A stretch of DNA of 29,501 bases from Thermoplasmata archaeon (GTDB taxonomy: Archaea > Thermoplasmatota > Thermoplasmata > Thermoplasmatales > Thermoplasmataceae), in NCBI GenBank assembly GCA_021797025.1, contig JAKAAK010000007.1, positions 1 through 29,501 on the forward strand, written 5' to 3'. Shown here in pieces: positions 1 to 7,982 of the stretch. Below the pieces are notes generated by a model. That model had not been told where the DNA came from. It saw only the letters and a program-made list of their open reading frames with translations, and ran no database searches. Each line of letters opens with the position of its first letter. The first letter of the stretch is position 1. A program made the position numbers and the translations under genes.

Positions 1-71
1 CCTGTTGAAGCATATACATGAAGTGTTTTTCTGGAAATGCGTAGCAGGTTTAATACATCATTAGCCTTCAT
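1..71 (-). CDS. IS607-type serine recombinase, N-terminal fragment cut by window edge
   Basis: Reading leftward from an ATG at 71 gives MKANDVLNLLRISRKTLHVY and then runs off the window, so only about 23 residues are visible. This pattern (MKA-x-x-VL-x-LL-x-I-S/T-R-x-TL) is the usual start of the small serine recombinase (OrfA/TnpA) of IS607-family elements, whose N-terminus is a MerR-like helix-turn-helix that binds DNA before the resolvase domain. The gene begins only 18 bases after the stop of the ornithine cyclodeaminase homologue and on the same strand. No catalytic serine or accessory TnpB gene can be seen because the sequence ends. A short MerR-like regulator would look the same over this length. 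Confidence 0.5.
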   Translation of the reverse strand, partial: MKANDVLNLLRISRKTLHVYAST

Positions 72-89
72 AGTTATTATTATAATATA

Positions 90-1013
90 TTAATTATATA
101 AATGGTTATTGAAATTATTCATAATATAATCGGCGAGCATAACTTCCGTTCCTGATAGCCCAACTGATGCAAAAACAGTGATATCATTATCATTTACTCT
201 TCCATTGATTTTTCCGGAAATAAGATCAGATAGTTCATATGGTCCTCTATTTGAGATAATATTTTCCAGTTTATGTGAATTTTTATAAGAATTTAACTGC
301 TCCATAGAATCGGTAAAAATCTTATTACTTCTTAATATTACGTCGTCTCCTACTTCGCTAGAGCTTTTATGTTTATTTCCAACCCAGACAATGTGGGTGC
401 CATTGCTAATATAATCAGAATTTATTACCGGCATCTTGCTTGTTGTAGCCGTTATAATTATATCGCTGTCAATAATCGCCTCATTTGAATTGGTGCAATT
501 TATTATATTTATATGAGTCCTGTTTTGCAATGTATTTATAAATTTTTCTCTATGATTTTGAGTAGGAGAAAATACTCTTATTTCATTAATATTTCTAACA
601 TTTAATGCACAGAGTGTTTGAATCATGGCCTGATTGCCCAAGCCGATAACAGAAAGGATTTTACTGTTTTTCTTTGCAAGCAAATCAATAGATAATGCAC
701 CTATTGCGCCTGTTCTGAGTGTACCGATATAATTCCCTATGATTATTCCTTTTATTTCTCCACTCTTTGTATTAATTACCGTTATAAATTGATCGTCTTT
801 TTCACCGTATAGGTTATAACATCTGAAGCCTGATATGTTTAATTTCTTATTTTCTCCTAATGTTATTACAATTTTTCCATCATTGCCGATATTATATCTT
901 GGCGGAGAAGACAAATTTTGTTCGTATCTATCATAGAATGCATTTCTCATGACTGTTATTGCCTCTTGAATAGTTATTTTATCCTTTATTTGATTATCAT
1001 CTAATATTATCAT
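90..1013 (-). CDS. Ornithine cyclodeaminase / mu-crystallin family dehydrogenase
   Basis: This 307-residue protein is of normal length for the ornithine cyclodeaminase/mu-crystallin/archaeal alanine dehydrogenase family. These enzymes use an NAD(P)-bound Rossmann domain to deaminate or reduce amino or imino acids. Seen: the substrate-side motif RTGAIGALSIDLLA (Arg at residue 100), then the Rossmann dinucleotide loop VIGLGNQA (about 122-129), then an FTDSMEQL segment matching the family's acidic catalytic region. Where many members have a substrate-carboxylate lysine in a G-x-K-V segment, this protein reads SGFRCYN, so arginine 64 may replace it. The exact substrate (ornithine, alanine, proline-type imine, or a siderophore precursor) cannot be told. 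It is transcribed alone from a leaderless promoter, divergent from the trp operon, with an IS607-like gene right behind it. Confidence 0.8.
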   Translation of the reverse strand: MIILDDNQIKDKITIQEAITVMRNAFYDRYEQNLSSPPRYNIGNDGKIVITLGENKKLNISGFRCYNLYGEKDDQFITVINTKSGEIKGIIIGNYIGTLRTGAIGALSIDLLAKKNSKILSVIGLGNQAMIQTLCALNVRNINEIRVFSPTQNHREKFINTLQNRTHINIINCTNSNEAIIDSDIIITATTSKMPVINSDYISNGTHIVWVGNKHKSSSEVGDDVILRSNKIFTDSMEQLNSYKNSHKLENIISNRGPYELSDLISGKINGRVNDNDITVFASVGLSGTEVMLADYIMNNFNNHLYN

Positions 1014-1031
1014 AATGGATTATTTATACCA

Positions 1032-1041
1032 CATATAAATA
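1032..1041 (-). promoter_or_regulatory. TATA box of the cyclodeaminase homologue
   Basis: On the minus strand the sequence reads TATTTATATG, centred about 24 bases upstream of the ATG at 1013. This is the archaeal TATA spacing for a leaderless transcript starting at or next to the start codon. Confidence 0.55.
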
Positions 1042-1238
1042 CCAAACAGTCTACTAAAGATATAAAATATAATTAAAATTCAGATATTTTAATTTGATAT
1101 AGAAATTGTTTTTATTATACTGAATTCCGGTATAATACCCACCTAATTCCAGCAAAGTTTATGGCTTTAAGACTTTTTAATTGAATCTGTTTTTAGCTGA
1201 TAATATTTATCTCTATACAATAATAATATGCAATAATG

Positions 1239-1249
1239 CTTAAATAATA
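1239..1249 (+). promoter_or_regulatory. TATA box of the trp operon
   Basis: CTTAAATAATA is centred about 25 bases upstream of the trpB ATG at 1268, the archaeal distance for a transcript that begins at the start codon. There is no Shine-Dalgarno sequence before trpB, in keeping with a leaderless first gene. The rest of the 254-base divergent spacer (1014-1267) is AT-rich and holds no gene that I can see. Confidence 0.6.
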
Positions 1250-1269
1250 TGTATCAATACACATATTAT
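1244..1269. promoter_or_regulatory. Candidate operator: perfect 9-bp inverted repeat over the trpB promoter
   Basis: ATAATATGT (1244-1252) and ACATATTAT (1261-1269) are exact reverse complements separated by eight bases. The left arm overlaps the TATA box and the right arm ends inside the trpB ATG. A dimeric repressor bound here would block both TBP binding and the start of transcription. The inner bases GTAT-CA-ATAC are also self-complementary. No known archaeal Trp-repressor site was matched; AT-rich DNA gives chance palindromes, so function is inference. Confidence 0.4.
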
Positions 1270-2521
1270 GATAACAACAATCAATAGAGAGATAATGCCA
1301 GAAAATTGGTATAATGTAGTTCCTGATCTGCCTGAGCCCCTGGCCCCACCGAGAGATTCAAAGCAAGATATTTCAGCTATAAACCTTCTAAATAAAATCC
1401 TTCCAAGAGAAGTGTTGAAACAGGAATTTACATTCAGAAGATATGAAAAAATACCTGATGAGGTCATGGAACAATATGAACAGATAGGGCGGCCAACACC
1501 TCTGATAAGGGCAAGGAACCTTGAAAGATATCTGGATTACCGTGGAAAAATATTTTATAAGTACGAAGGCGCAACAGCCACCGGGTCTCATAAAATAAAT
1601 ACAGCTATTCCGCAGGCATATTATGCCATGAAGGAGGGGGTGAAGGGTGTAACTACTGAAACAGGTGCCGGGCAATGGGGTTCTGCTACTGCTCTGGCTG
1701 CATCCCTCTACCGATTACCTGCACAGATATTTATGGTGAGGATAAGCTTTGAACAGAAACCATTACGAAAAACAGTGATGAATCTCTACAATGGGAATGT
1801 TGTCGCAAGTCCGTCCACACTGACCGAATATGGAAGGAAGATTTTAAAGGAACACCCAGACACCCCGGGCACACTGGGAATCGGTATAAGCGAGGCCGTT
1901 GAATATGCGCTTGACCATGATTACAGATATATGGTAGCCAGTGTTATGAACGTTGCGCTCACACATCAGAGCGTTATAGGGCAGGAAACAAAGAAGCAGC
2001 TGGAATTAATTGGTGAGCATGCAGATGTTCTAATTGGCTGCGTTGGAGGTGGAAGCAATTTCGGTGGCTTTACTTTTCCATTTATCCCTGATGGTGATGA
2101 CACAGAAATCATAGCCACAACAGCTGATGAAGTCCCTAAATTCTCAAAGGGAGATTACAAATATGATCTGGTAGATTCTGCAGGTGTATTACCACAGATG
2201 CGTATGTATTCACTGGGGGCCGATTTTGTCCCTCCTACAATATACGCGGGTGGTTTACGATACCATGGCGCGTCACCATCACTTTCACTCCTGATAAATA
2301 AAGGCAGAATTAAAAGCGATGAGGTTACAGAAAGCCAGGTGAAGGAAGCGCTGAGGATATTCGCCAATACTCAGGGAATTATAGCCGCTCCAGAATCTGG
2401 ACATGCAATAGCAACTGCCATAAATTACGCGAAATCCCATAAAAGTGAGAGGAAGACAATAGTTGTAAATGTAAGCGGACATGGCATGCTTGATTTATCA
2501 ATTTTTGGTGAAAAATCATGA
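1268..2521 (+). CDS. trpB: Tryptophan synthase beta chain, TrpB2 type
   Basis: This PLP enzyme joins indole with serine to make tryptophan. The 417-residue length and the N-terminal [15 protein letters not shown] block are typical of the longer TrpB2 subgroup found in archaea, not of the canonical TrpB1. Seen: the PLP lysine in GSHKINTA (Lys109), the catalytic glutamate in ETGAGQWG (Glu131), and the phosphate-binding GGGSN loop (260-264). It opens a tight biosynthetic operon from a leaderless promoter, and its TGA overlaps the trpA ATG by four bases. Pairing with a trpA gene in the same operon fits the TrpB2a subtype known from Sulfolobus; no trpB1 copy lies in this window. Confidence 0.95.
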   Translation: MITTINREIMPENWYNVVPDLPEPLAPPRDSKQDISAINLLNKILPREVLKQEFTFRRYEKIPDEVMEQYEQIGRPTPLIRARNLERYLDYRGKIFYKYEGATATGSHKINTAIPQAYYAMKEGVKGVTTETGAGQWGSATALAASLYRLPAQIFMVRISFEQKPLRKTVMNLYNGNVVASPSTLTEYGRKILKEHPDTPGTLGIGISEAVEYALDHDYRYMVASVMNVALTHQSVIGQETKKQLELIGEHADVLIGCVGGGSNFGGFTFPFIPDGDDTEIIATTADEVPKFSKGDYKYDLVDSAGVLPQMRMYSLGADFVPPTIYAGGLRYHGASPSLSLLINKGRIKSDEVTESQVKEALRIFANTQGIIAAPESGHAIATAINYAKSHKSERKTIVVNVSGHGMLDLSIFGEKS

Positions 2522-3252
2522 AAAACCTCATTCCATACTTTACACTGGGATATCCTGATAATACAGAGCTGTGCAGATTTCTGGATATACTACCTGTAGA
2601 AAAAATCAATTATATAGAATTTGGCTTTCCTTCCATTGATCCCAGATATGATGGGCCAGTAATAAGAAAGACCCACAGTGTCGGAAACCGTAATTTTTCA
2701 GAGAGTATTTACAGTAAGTATTTTGATTATTTTTACAGGACTTCCATAAAGATGTATTCATTATCCTATTATTCAGATATAAAGGATAGATTTGATGAAT
2801 TTATTGGCTATCTCCAGAACAATAACTTTTCAGGGATAATAATACCGGACCTGATAATAGATTACTTCAAGGAATCAAAAAGTGTCATCAATAAATTAAA
2901 TAAAATGGGATTTGAATACATTCCCTTCTTCTCACCGGCTACACCGGATTCTATAATAAGAGACATAGCAGCTATTACCGATTCGTGGATTTACTATGGG
3001 CTGCAGCCATCAACCGGCATAGAAATACCCTATGAACTGGATTATACCACAGAGAGAATCAATGGACTCCTTCCGGGAAGGGAAATAACCTATGGATTCG
3101 GAATTAAAACAGATGAGGATATAAAAAATCTAATGAAAAACGGTGGTTCAGGGGTTGCAATAGGAACGTATCTTGTTAAAATGATTGATGCGGGGGATGA
3201 AAAGGGATTCATTGATTATATAGATAAAATGAGAGGTGTTCTGAATGAATGA
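2518..3252 (+). CDS. trpA: Tryptophan synthase alpha chain
   Basis: TrpA is a TIM barrel that splits indole-3-glycerol phosphate into indole and glyceraldehyde 3-phosphate and feeds indole to TrpB. The two catalytic acids are visible: Glu34 in YIEFGFP and Asp45 in DPRYDGPVI, with the same 11-residue spacing as Glu49 and Asp60 of the E. coli enzyme. The C-terminal phosphate site appears as [10 protein letters not shown] followed by GVAIGTYLV. At 244 residues it is slightly short for the family (about 250-270). It starts inside the trpB stop (ATGA) and overlaps trpD by eight bases, so translation is probably coupled. Confidence 0.95.
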   Translation: MKNLIPYFTLGYPDNTELCRFLDILPVEKINYIEFGFPSIDPRYDGPVIRKTHSVGNRNFSESIYSKYFDYFYRTSIKMYSLSYYSDIKDRFDEFIGYLQNNNFSGIIIPDLIIDYFKESKSVINKLNKMGFEYIPFFSPATPDSIIRDIAAITDSWIYYGLQPSTGIEIPYELDYTTERINGLLPGREITYGFGIKTDEDIKNLMKNGGSGVAIGTYLVKMIDAGDEKGFIDYIDKMRGVLNE

Positions 3253-4216
3253 AAACCAATACTCTGAAGCAAATGATGCTGTAATAAGGGCAAGAGATGC
3301 CATGAAAAAACTGGTGGACACATCCGATAGAGAGAAGATAGAATTTCTCACAGAGATACATAACAGAGGAGAAACACCGGAAGAAATAACAGGTTTTGCA
3401 ATGGCACTCAGGGAAATGTCAGATATTCACATCCGGTATCCAGGACTTACCGATGTTGTAGGGACCGGTGGTGACGGTAAAAATACGGTAAATGTAAGCA
3501 CTGCAGTCAGTATACTGCTTGCATCCATGGGAATAAAAACAGCGAAACATGGAAATTTTGGAATTACAGGGCATCATGGAAGCGCGGACTTTATGAAATA
3601 TATAAATTACAATTTTCAAATGAATGAGGAAAAAATCATAGACAATCTAAACAGGGAAAATTATGTGTATATACTGGCACCACAGTATAACAGAAGTTTT
3701 GCAAAATTTTCACATGCTAGAAAACAAATGAACTTTAGAACTGTATTCAATATTCTTGGGCCACTCACAAATCCCCTCAATCCGGATAAAGTGGTGCTGG
3801 GCGCATACAACGAAGAACTTGCGGGGCTATACGCAAGGGTGGTCCTTCAGGATAATAAAAAGGGCTTTGTGATCCATTCTTCTGACGGCATGGATGAGCT
3901 TTCCCCGTACAGTGAAAACCACCTCTACTTTATAGATAATAAGATTGAAAAAATGAATGTTGACCCTGTGAAGTTGATAGGGCACAGAACAGAAGTTGAA
4001 AGGATATCCACTGTAAACCCGGAAAAGAGTTTCGAAATGCTTCTTTCAGGTCTTTCGGGGAATAATAGGGAAGTTAAAGAATTCATAGCGCTCAATGCTT
4101 TTCCTGCTGTAATAACCAATGGTCTGGCAGAAACAATGGAAGAAGCATATGACCTTGCAATAAAATACATAGACGCCGGTGTGGCAGTTAAAAAATTAAA
4201 GGAGGTGTGCGAATGA
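3245..4216 (+). CDS. trpD: Anthranilate phosphoribosyltransferase
   Basis: TrpD transfers the phosphoribosyl group of PRPP to anthranilate, the second step from chorismate to tryptophan. The protein has 323 residues, normal for the family. The PRPP-binding motif GTGGDG sits at 73-78, followed by KNTVNVSTA (family: T-x-N-x-S-T), then KHGNFGITGHHGSADF and the RTVFNILGPLTNPLNP segment, all hallmarks of the glycosyltransferase-4 type fold. It overlaps trpA by eight bases and its stop overlaps the trpF ATG. There is no fused TrpG or TrpC domain. Confidence 0.95.
   Translation: MNENQYSEANDAVIRARDAMKKLVDTSDREKIEFLTEIHNRGETPEEITGFAMALREMSDIHIRYPGLTDVVGTGGDGKNTVNVSTAVSILLASMGIKTAKHGNFGITGHHGSADFMKYINYNFQMNEEKIIDNLNRENYVYILAPQYNRSFAKFSHARKQMNFRTVFNILGPLTNPLNPDKVVLGAYNEELAGLYARVVLQDNKKGFVIHSSDGMDELSPYSENHLYFIDNKIEKMNVDPVKLIGHRTEVERISTVNPEKSFEMLLSGLSGNNREVKEFIALNAFPAVITNGLAETMEEAYDLAIKYIDAGVAVKKLKEVCE
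4201..4207 (+). promoter_or_regulatory. Shine-Dalgarno site deciding the trpF start
   Basis: GGAGGTG ends five bases before the ATG at 4213 and matches the archaeal anti-SD closely. It argues for the ATG at 4213 rather than the in-frame GTG at 4207, which lies in the SD itself. Confidence 0.65.
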
Positions 4217-4803
4217 AAGTTAAAATATGCGGAATAACTAACGAAGAAGATGCTGATTATTCCATTAAAATGGGTGCCGATATTATAGGTGTTATACTGG
4301 ACTTCAATGTTAAAAGACATGGCACATCAGAATTGATTGAAAAAATAAAGGATAAACATCCTGATGCCATGGTCACAGCAGTTTATACGTCAATGCCTAC
4401 CACTGCAGGTAAGGAGGATTATATCCAGCTCCATTTCAGGCATACAGAAGAAGATATTTCATATATAAAGAATGTACTGGGAAAGAGTGTTATTTCTGTG
4501 ATTGATTTTTCGGAACGAGATTTGAAAGAAAGGATAAAGTCTTACACTGATGCCGGTGCCGATTATATTCTTATTGAAGACAAGAACGGGATTTCCAGCA
4601 AAATATCACAGCTCAGGAAATTACCTCTGAACATAATTGGAATTGCCGGTAGGATTGATTCCATGAACCTGGAACAGCTTGTGCCACTGGGACCTGCTTT
4701 GATAGACGTTAGCAGCTCTCTTGAGGAGAGAGTTGGGAAAAAATCATTTGAAAAAGTTAGTGAATTTTTTAATAAACTTGGTGAGTGCAGTGTTATTAGA
4801 TAA
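4213..4803 (+). CDS. trpF: Phosphoribosylanthranilate isomerase
   Basis: TrpF carries out the Amadori rearrangement of phosphoribosylanthranilate. From the ATG at 4213 it has 196 residues, near the usual 200. The start MKVKICGIT carries the catalytic cysteine (Cys6) of the invariant KICG motif, and the C-terminal phosphate-binding region reads IDVSSSLEERVGKK, matching the family's D-V-S-S-G-x-E. The segment normally reading QLHG is QLHF here. The ATG overlaps the trpD stop (ATGA). Its own 3' end overlaps the likely trpE start. Confidence 0.92.
   Translation: MKVKICGITNEEDADYSIKMGADIIGVILDFNVKRHGTSELIEKIKDKHPDAMVTAVYTSMPTTAGKEDYIQLHFRHTEEDISYIKNVLGKSVISVIDFSERDLKERIKSYTDAGADYILIEDKNGISSKISQLRKLPLNIIGIAGRIDSMNLEQLVPLGPALIDVSSSLEERVGKKSFEKVSEFFNKLGECSVIR
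4780..4785 (+). promoter_or_regulatory. Shine-Dalgarno-like site for trpE
   Basis: GGTGAG lies a few bases before an in-frame GTG at 4790 and within the 3' end of trpF. Other possible starts are the TTG at 4778 and the GTG at 4781. The SD distance favours 4790. Confidence 0.4.
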
Positions 4804-5941
4804 AATAAGTAAATTAAACGGTAAAAATTTCGCATACTTCTGTAAATTTGAAAGTGAAAGGGAATCCAGTATGGAGCGACTTTTCATATCTGAAAGTGAT
4901 CCTGTTAATATATATAGAGATGCAAAAAATTATATGAACAAAGAGTTCATGGAGGTTTTGTCTTCTAATAATATTATACCGCTCTTTGTAACCTATGACT
5001 TTGTCGATGATATTTATCCAGATATAAAATTAAAAAGATCAGAATGGCCCCAGGTTTCATATATAATTCCGGATGTGGAATATACACAAAAGTACAAAAG
5101 AGGGTCAGAATCTATCAGTACGACATCTGGAAATGTATCAGATTCTGCACTTGAAAAAAAGATAGAAATTGCTATTGAAAGAATTATAAATGGTGACCTG
5201 CTCCAAATAGTGCTTTCAAAGAGATTTGACCTGGATAATTATGATAGAATTTACATACTGAAGAAATTCATGGCAGCCGATAGGTCTTTATACGTTTACT
5301 ATTATAAATTCGGGGACATGGAGATTATCGGGAGTTCACCAGAGAATCTGGTTTCCTTAGATAATAACAGGATAGAGATATTTCCGGTAGCCGGAACACG
5401 AAAAAGAGGGAGTACGGAGTACGAGGATAAAAAACTGGAAAATGAACTCAAAAACGATGAAAAAGAGCTTCTTGAACACCGTATGCTTGTTGATCTGGCC
5501 AGAAATGATCTGGGGCGAATATGCATACCGGGTTCTGTAAAGGTTGAGAGATCCATGGATGTAGAAAAATTTAACAGTGTACAGCATCTGGTAAGTACGG
5601 TTTCCGGCATTCCTGAAAATCATGGATTTGGTGATATACTTGCGTCCGTATTCCCAGCGGGTACCGTAAGCGGGGCACCCAAAAAGAAGGCCGTGACATT
5701 GATAAATCAATATGAGGAAAATCCCAGAGGCCCGTATGCTGGTGCACTGGGTATTGCAGGGAAGAATAAACTGGACCTCGCACTGCTCATCCGGAGTCTT
5801 TACAGGAATTCTTCGGAAAATTATACACAGGCTGGGGCGGGAATAGTAAAAGATTCAATTCCTGCAAATGAAGTGAATGAGATGTATTCAAAGATTATGA
5901 CAGTTACCGGTGGTTTATATGAAAAAGATATTAATTATTGA
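4790..5941 (+). CDS. trpE: Anthranilate synthase component I
   Basis: TrpE converts chorismate and ammonia to anthranilate; the ammonia is supplied by TrpG. Starting at the GTG at 4790 gives 383 residues, shorter than many TrpE proteins (about 420-520), with a compact N-terminal region. Chorismate-enzyme motifs are clear: PVAGTRKRG (Arg-rich loop near 202-207), LVDLARNDLGR, and FPAGTVSGAPK (288-298) followed by RGPYAGALG. I cannot place the usual Trp-binding LLES motif with confidence, so feedback inhibition is uncertain. An open frame extends upstream to 4721 inside trpF, but that would force a long overlap and adds no conserved sequence. The 3' end overlaps trpG by 23 bases. Confidence 0.92.
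   Translation: MLLDKISKLNGKNFAYFCKFESERESSMERLFISESDPVNIYRDAKNYMNKEFMEVLSSNNIIPLFVTYDFVDDIYPDIKLKRSEWPQVSYIIPDVEYTQKYKRGSESISTTSGNVSDSALEKKIEIAIERIINGDLLQIVLSKRFDLDNYDRIYILKKFMAADRSLYVYYYKFGDMEIIGSSPENLVSLDNNRIEIFPVAGTRKRGSTEYEDKKLENELKNDEKELLEHRMLVDLARNDLGRICIPGSVKVERSMDVEKFNSVQHLVSTVSGIPENHGFGDILASVFPAGTVSGAPKKKAVTLINQYEENPRGPYAGALGIAGKNKLDLALLIRSLYRNSSENYTQAGAGIVKDSIPANEVNEMYSKIMTVTGGLYEKDINY
5909..5914 (+). promoter_or_regulatory. Shine-Dalgarno site deciding the trpG start
   Basis: GGTGGT ends four bases before the ATG at 5919, within the end of trpE. It supports the start at 5919 over the GTG at 5910, which overlaps the SD. Confidence 0.5.
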
Positions 5942-6479
5942 CAACTATGATTCTTTTACATATAATATATATCAGTATATTTACTCCCCGGATTTGAAAA
6001 TAGATATAAAACCAAACGATAAACTTGCAGATGCCGGAGATTACGATGGATATATTATTTCACCAGGTCCGGGAAACCCTACCGTGGTAGAGGATAGGGG
6101 GAATCTATATGAATTTATAGATAATAACAGAAAATCAAAGTTCCTGGGCATATGCTTCGGTAATCAGATTCTTGGATACTATCTGGGGTGCGAAGTTGTT
6201 CTATCAAAAAGGATTATGCATGGACAGCCTGATACAATTGTGCACATGGATTCACCACTGTATAAAGGTATTCCTGAAAAATTCACTGCTATCAGATACC
6301 ATTCACTTGTTATTTCCGGCGGAAATGGTATAATGGTTGATGCTGTTTCTGAAATAGACGGAGAAATAATGGGTTTCCATTCAAATGATGGACATTTCTT
6401 CGGTGTTCAGTATCACCCAGAAAGCTACTATTCTTCTTATGGAAAGGATATTTTCAAAAATTTTGTGGATTCCCTATGA
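5919..6479 (+). CDS. trpG: Anthranilate synthase component II (glutamine amidotransferase)
   Basis: TrpG hydrolyses glutamine and passes ammonia to TrpE. From the ATG at 5919 it has 186 residues, a typical stand-alone class I glutamine amidotransferase. Seen: the N-terminal IIDNYDSFTYN, the oxyanion loop SPGPGNP, the nucleophile Cys79 in GICFGNQ, and the His166/Glu168 pair of QYHPES. It could also serve aminodeoxychorismate synthase, as TrpG/PabA often does, but the operon context points to tryptophan. It ends with a four-base overlap with trpC. Confidence 0.93.
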   Translation: MKKILIIDNYDSFTYNIYQYIYSPDLKIDIKPNDKLADAGDYDGYIISPGPGNPTVVEDRGNLYEFIDNNRKSKFLGICFGNQILGYYLGCEVVLSKRIMHGQPDTIVHMDSPLYKGIPEKFTAIRYHSLVISGGNGIMVDAVSEIDGEIMGFHSNDGHFFGVQYHPESYYSSYGKDIFKNFVDSL

Positions 6480-7186
6480 TAGTGGATGATATTTACTCCG
6501 GAAATAATCTGAGAAATCTCATAAGTTTCAATATGCGCGAAAGAAATACCATCAGCCTCAAAAAATCCCTCAAGGAGACAAAAATAAAGCCAGGAATTAT
6601 CGGGGAATTCAAAAGGAAATCACCATCCGGATTCAGAAATAAATCCAATACTGATATACTTAAATACTTTAATGATATAAAGGAAATCATCGCAGGAATC
6701 AGTATTCTAACGGAGCCTCAACACTTTGGTGGTAATATGCTAGATGCCAGAGCCGTGCAATGCTATAACAAACCAATACTAATTAAGGATTTCATATCAA
6801 GCCGTAAAATGGTCCAGTCATCATTTATGGCAGGAGGAGATGCATTTCTTCTTATATGTGATTTCCTTGATTATGAGATCATAAAGGATCTTGTACAGTA
6901 TGGAAATACGCTGGGCATGGAGGCGCTTGTTGAGGTACATGATCCGGATAGCATTGAGAACATATTCCCGGAGGAGAATGTACTGATAGGATATAATAGG
7001 AGAAATCTAAAAACACTGGAAATGCAAGATCAGGCAGAAGACCTATATGACAGGCTTAAATCCTTTGGTCTTCCACTCATACTGGAAAGTGGTATAACAT
7101 CTAAAAACATAGGGGCATTGAATGTAGAAAAATATGATGGACTCCTCATAGGGGCTTCAATACTTTCCGGCGATACAATCAGGTGA
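6476..7186 (+). CDS. trpC: Indole-3-glycerol phosphate synthase
   Basis: TrpC closes the indole ring with loss of CO2 and water to give indole-3-glycerol phosphate, the TrpA substrate. The protein has 236 residues, slightly short against about 245-260. TIM-barrel motifs in order: [12 protein letters not shown] (family E-x-K-x-x-S-P-S), LIKDFI with the catalytic lysine, [17 protein letters not shown] (family I-G-x-N-N-R-D-L), LILESGI and LLIGASIL. It overlaps trpG by four bases. Only four bases separate it from the DAHP synthase gene. Confidence 0.94.
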   Translation: MIVDDIYSGNNLRNLISFNMRERNTISLKKSLKETKIKPGIIGEFKRKSPSGFRNKSNTDILKYFNDIKEIIAGISILTEPQHFGGNMLDARAVQCYNKPILIKDFISSRKMVQSSFMAGGDAFLLICDFLDYEIIKDLVQYGNTLGMEALVEVHDPDSIENIFPEENVLIGYNRRNLKTLEMQDQAEDLYDRLKSFGLPLILESGITSKNIGALNVEKYDGLLIGASILSGDTIR

Positions 7187-7188
7187 TC
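7181..7188 (+). promoter_or_regulatory. Strong Shine-Dalgarno site before the DAHP synthase gene
   Basis: AGGTGATC matches the complement of the archaeal 16S 3' end almost fully and ends two bases before the ATG at 7191. It overlaps the trpC TGA. It supports co-transcription of this gene with the trp genes. Confidence 0.55.
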
Positions 7189-7190
7189 AT

Positions 7191-7973
7191 ATGGTAAATG
7201 TAAAAATAAATGACGAATTGAGCCTAACGGATGATAAGTTTCTCATGATTGCCGGGCCATGCTCGGTGGAGGACGAGGAACAGATTGTCGGTGTTGCGAA
7301 GGAACTTAAAAGAATAGGCGTTAACGTACTCAGAGGTGGCGCATTCAAGCCCAGAACAAGCCCGGATTCATTTCAGGGTCTGGGCGAGGAGGGTCTGAAA
7401 CTGCTATCCAGGGCTAGAGAGGCAACTGGAATGGCTGTAATAACAGAGGTTATGGATATTGAAGAACTCCCACTTGTAGAAGAATATGCGGATATAATTC
7501 AGATAGGGTCTAGGAATTCCCAGAATTTTTCACTTCTAAAACAGGTGAGCAAGCAGAAAAAACCGGTTTTGCTCAAGAGAGGGTTCGGAAATACCATCGA
7601 TGAGCTCATAGCATCTTCTAAGTATCTTTCAATGAATGGCAATCAAAATATAATGTTTTCAGAAAGAGGAATAAGAACATTTGAGCAATCCACAAGATTT
7701 ACTCTGGATATTTCCGCTATTCCCGTACTGCATGAAAAAACCGAATACCCGGTAATTATAGATCCGAGTCATCCTGCCGGAGTAAATAGGTACGTTGAGC
7801 CTCTGGCAATGGGTGGCACAGCTGCGGGAGCTGATGGATTAATGATAGAGGTACATCCTGATCCTTCAAAGGCACTGAGCGATGCGGCACAACAGCTTAC
7901 GGTTCCACAATTCAGGGCACTTTATGATAAAGTGAAGAATATTAACGCAGTGCTGGGCAAAACCATGATTTAA
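7191..7973 (+). CDS. aroF: DAHP synthase, type I-beta (KDO8P-synthase-like)
   Basis: This enzyme condenses phosphoenolpyruvate and erythrose 4-phosphate to DAHP, the first step of the shikimate pathway that supplies chorismate. Its 260 residues form a bare catalytic barrel: [59 protein letters not shown] and [10 protein letters not shown] all match the I-beta subgroup. There is no N-terminal ferredoxin-like or C-terminal chorismate-mutase regulatory domain, so feedback control inside the protein is not expected. KDO8P synthase is a close relative, but the trp operon context supports DAHP synthase. The gene ends nine bases before the convergent rtcB end. Confidence 0.88.
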   Translation: MVNVKINDELSLTDDKFLMIAGPCSVEDEEQIVGVAKELKRIGVNVLRGGAFKPRTSPDSFQGLGEEGLKLLSRAREATGMAVITEVMDIEELPLVEEYADIIQIGSRNSQNFSLLKQVSKQKKPVLLKRGFGNTIDELIASSKYLSMNGNQNIMFSERGIRTFEQSTRFTLDISAIPVLHEKTEYPVIIDPSHPAGVNRYVEPLAMGGTAAGADGLMIEVHPDPSKALSDAAQQLTVPQFRALYDKVKNINAVLGKTMI

Positions 7974-7982
7974 TTATATTTT

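Noticed and set aside
1014..1267. Possible attenuator or small RNA leader before trpB
   Set aside because: The TATA box is 25 bases from the ATG, so hardly any leader exists; no Trp-rich short frame or strong hairpin is visible.
5302..5783. Open frames on the minus strand opposite trpE
   Set aside because: Shadows of the conserved trpE core; no start signals and unnatural composition.
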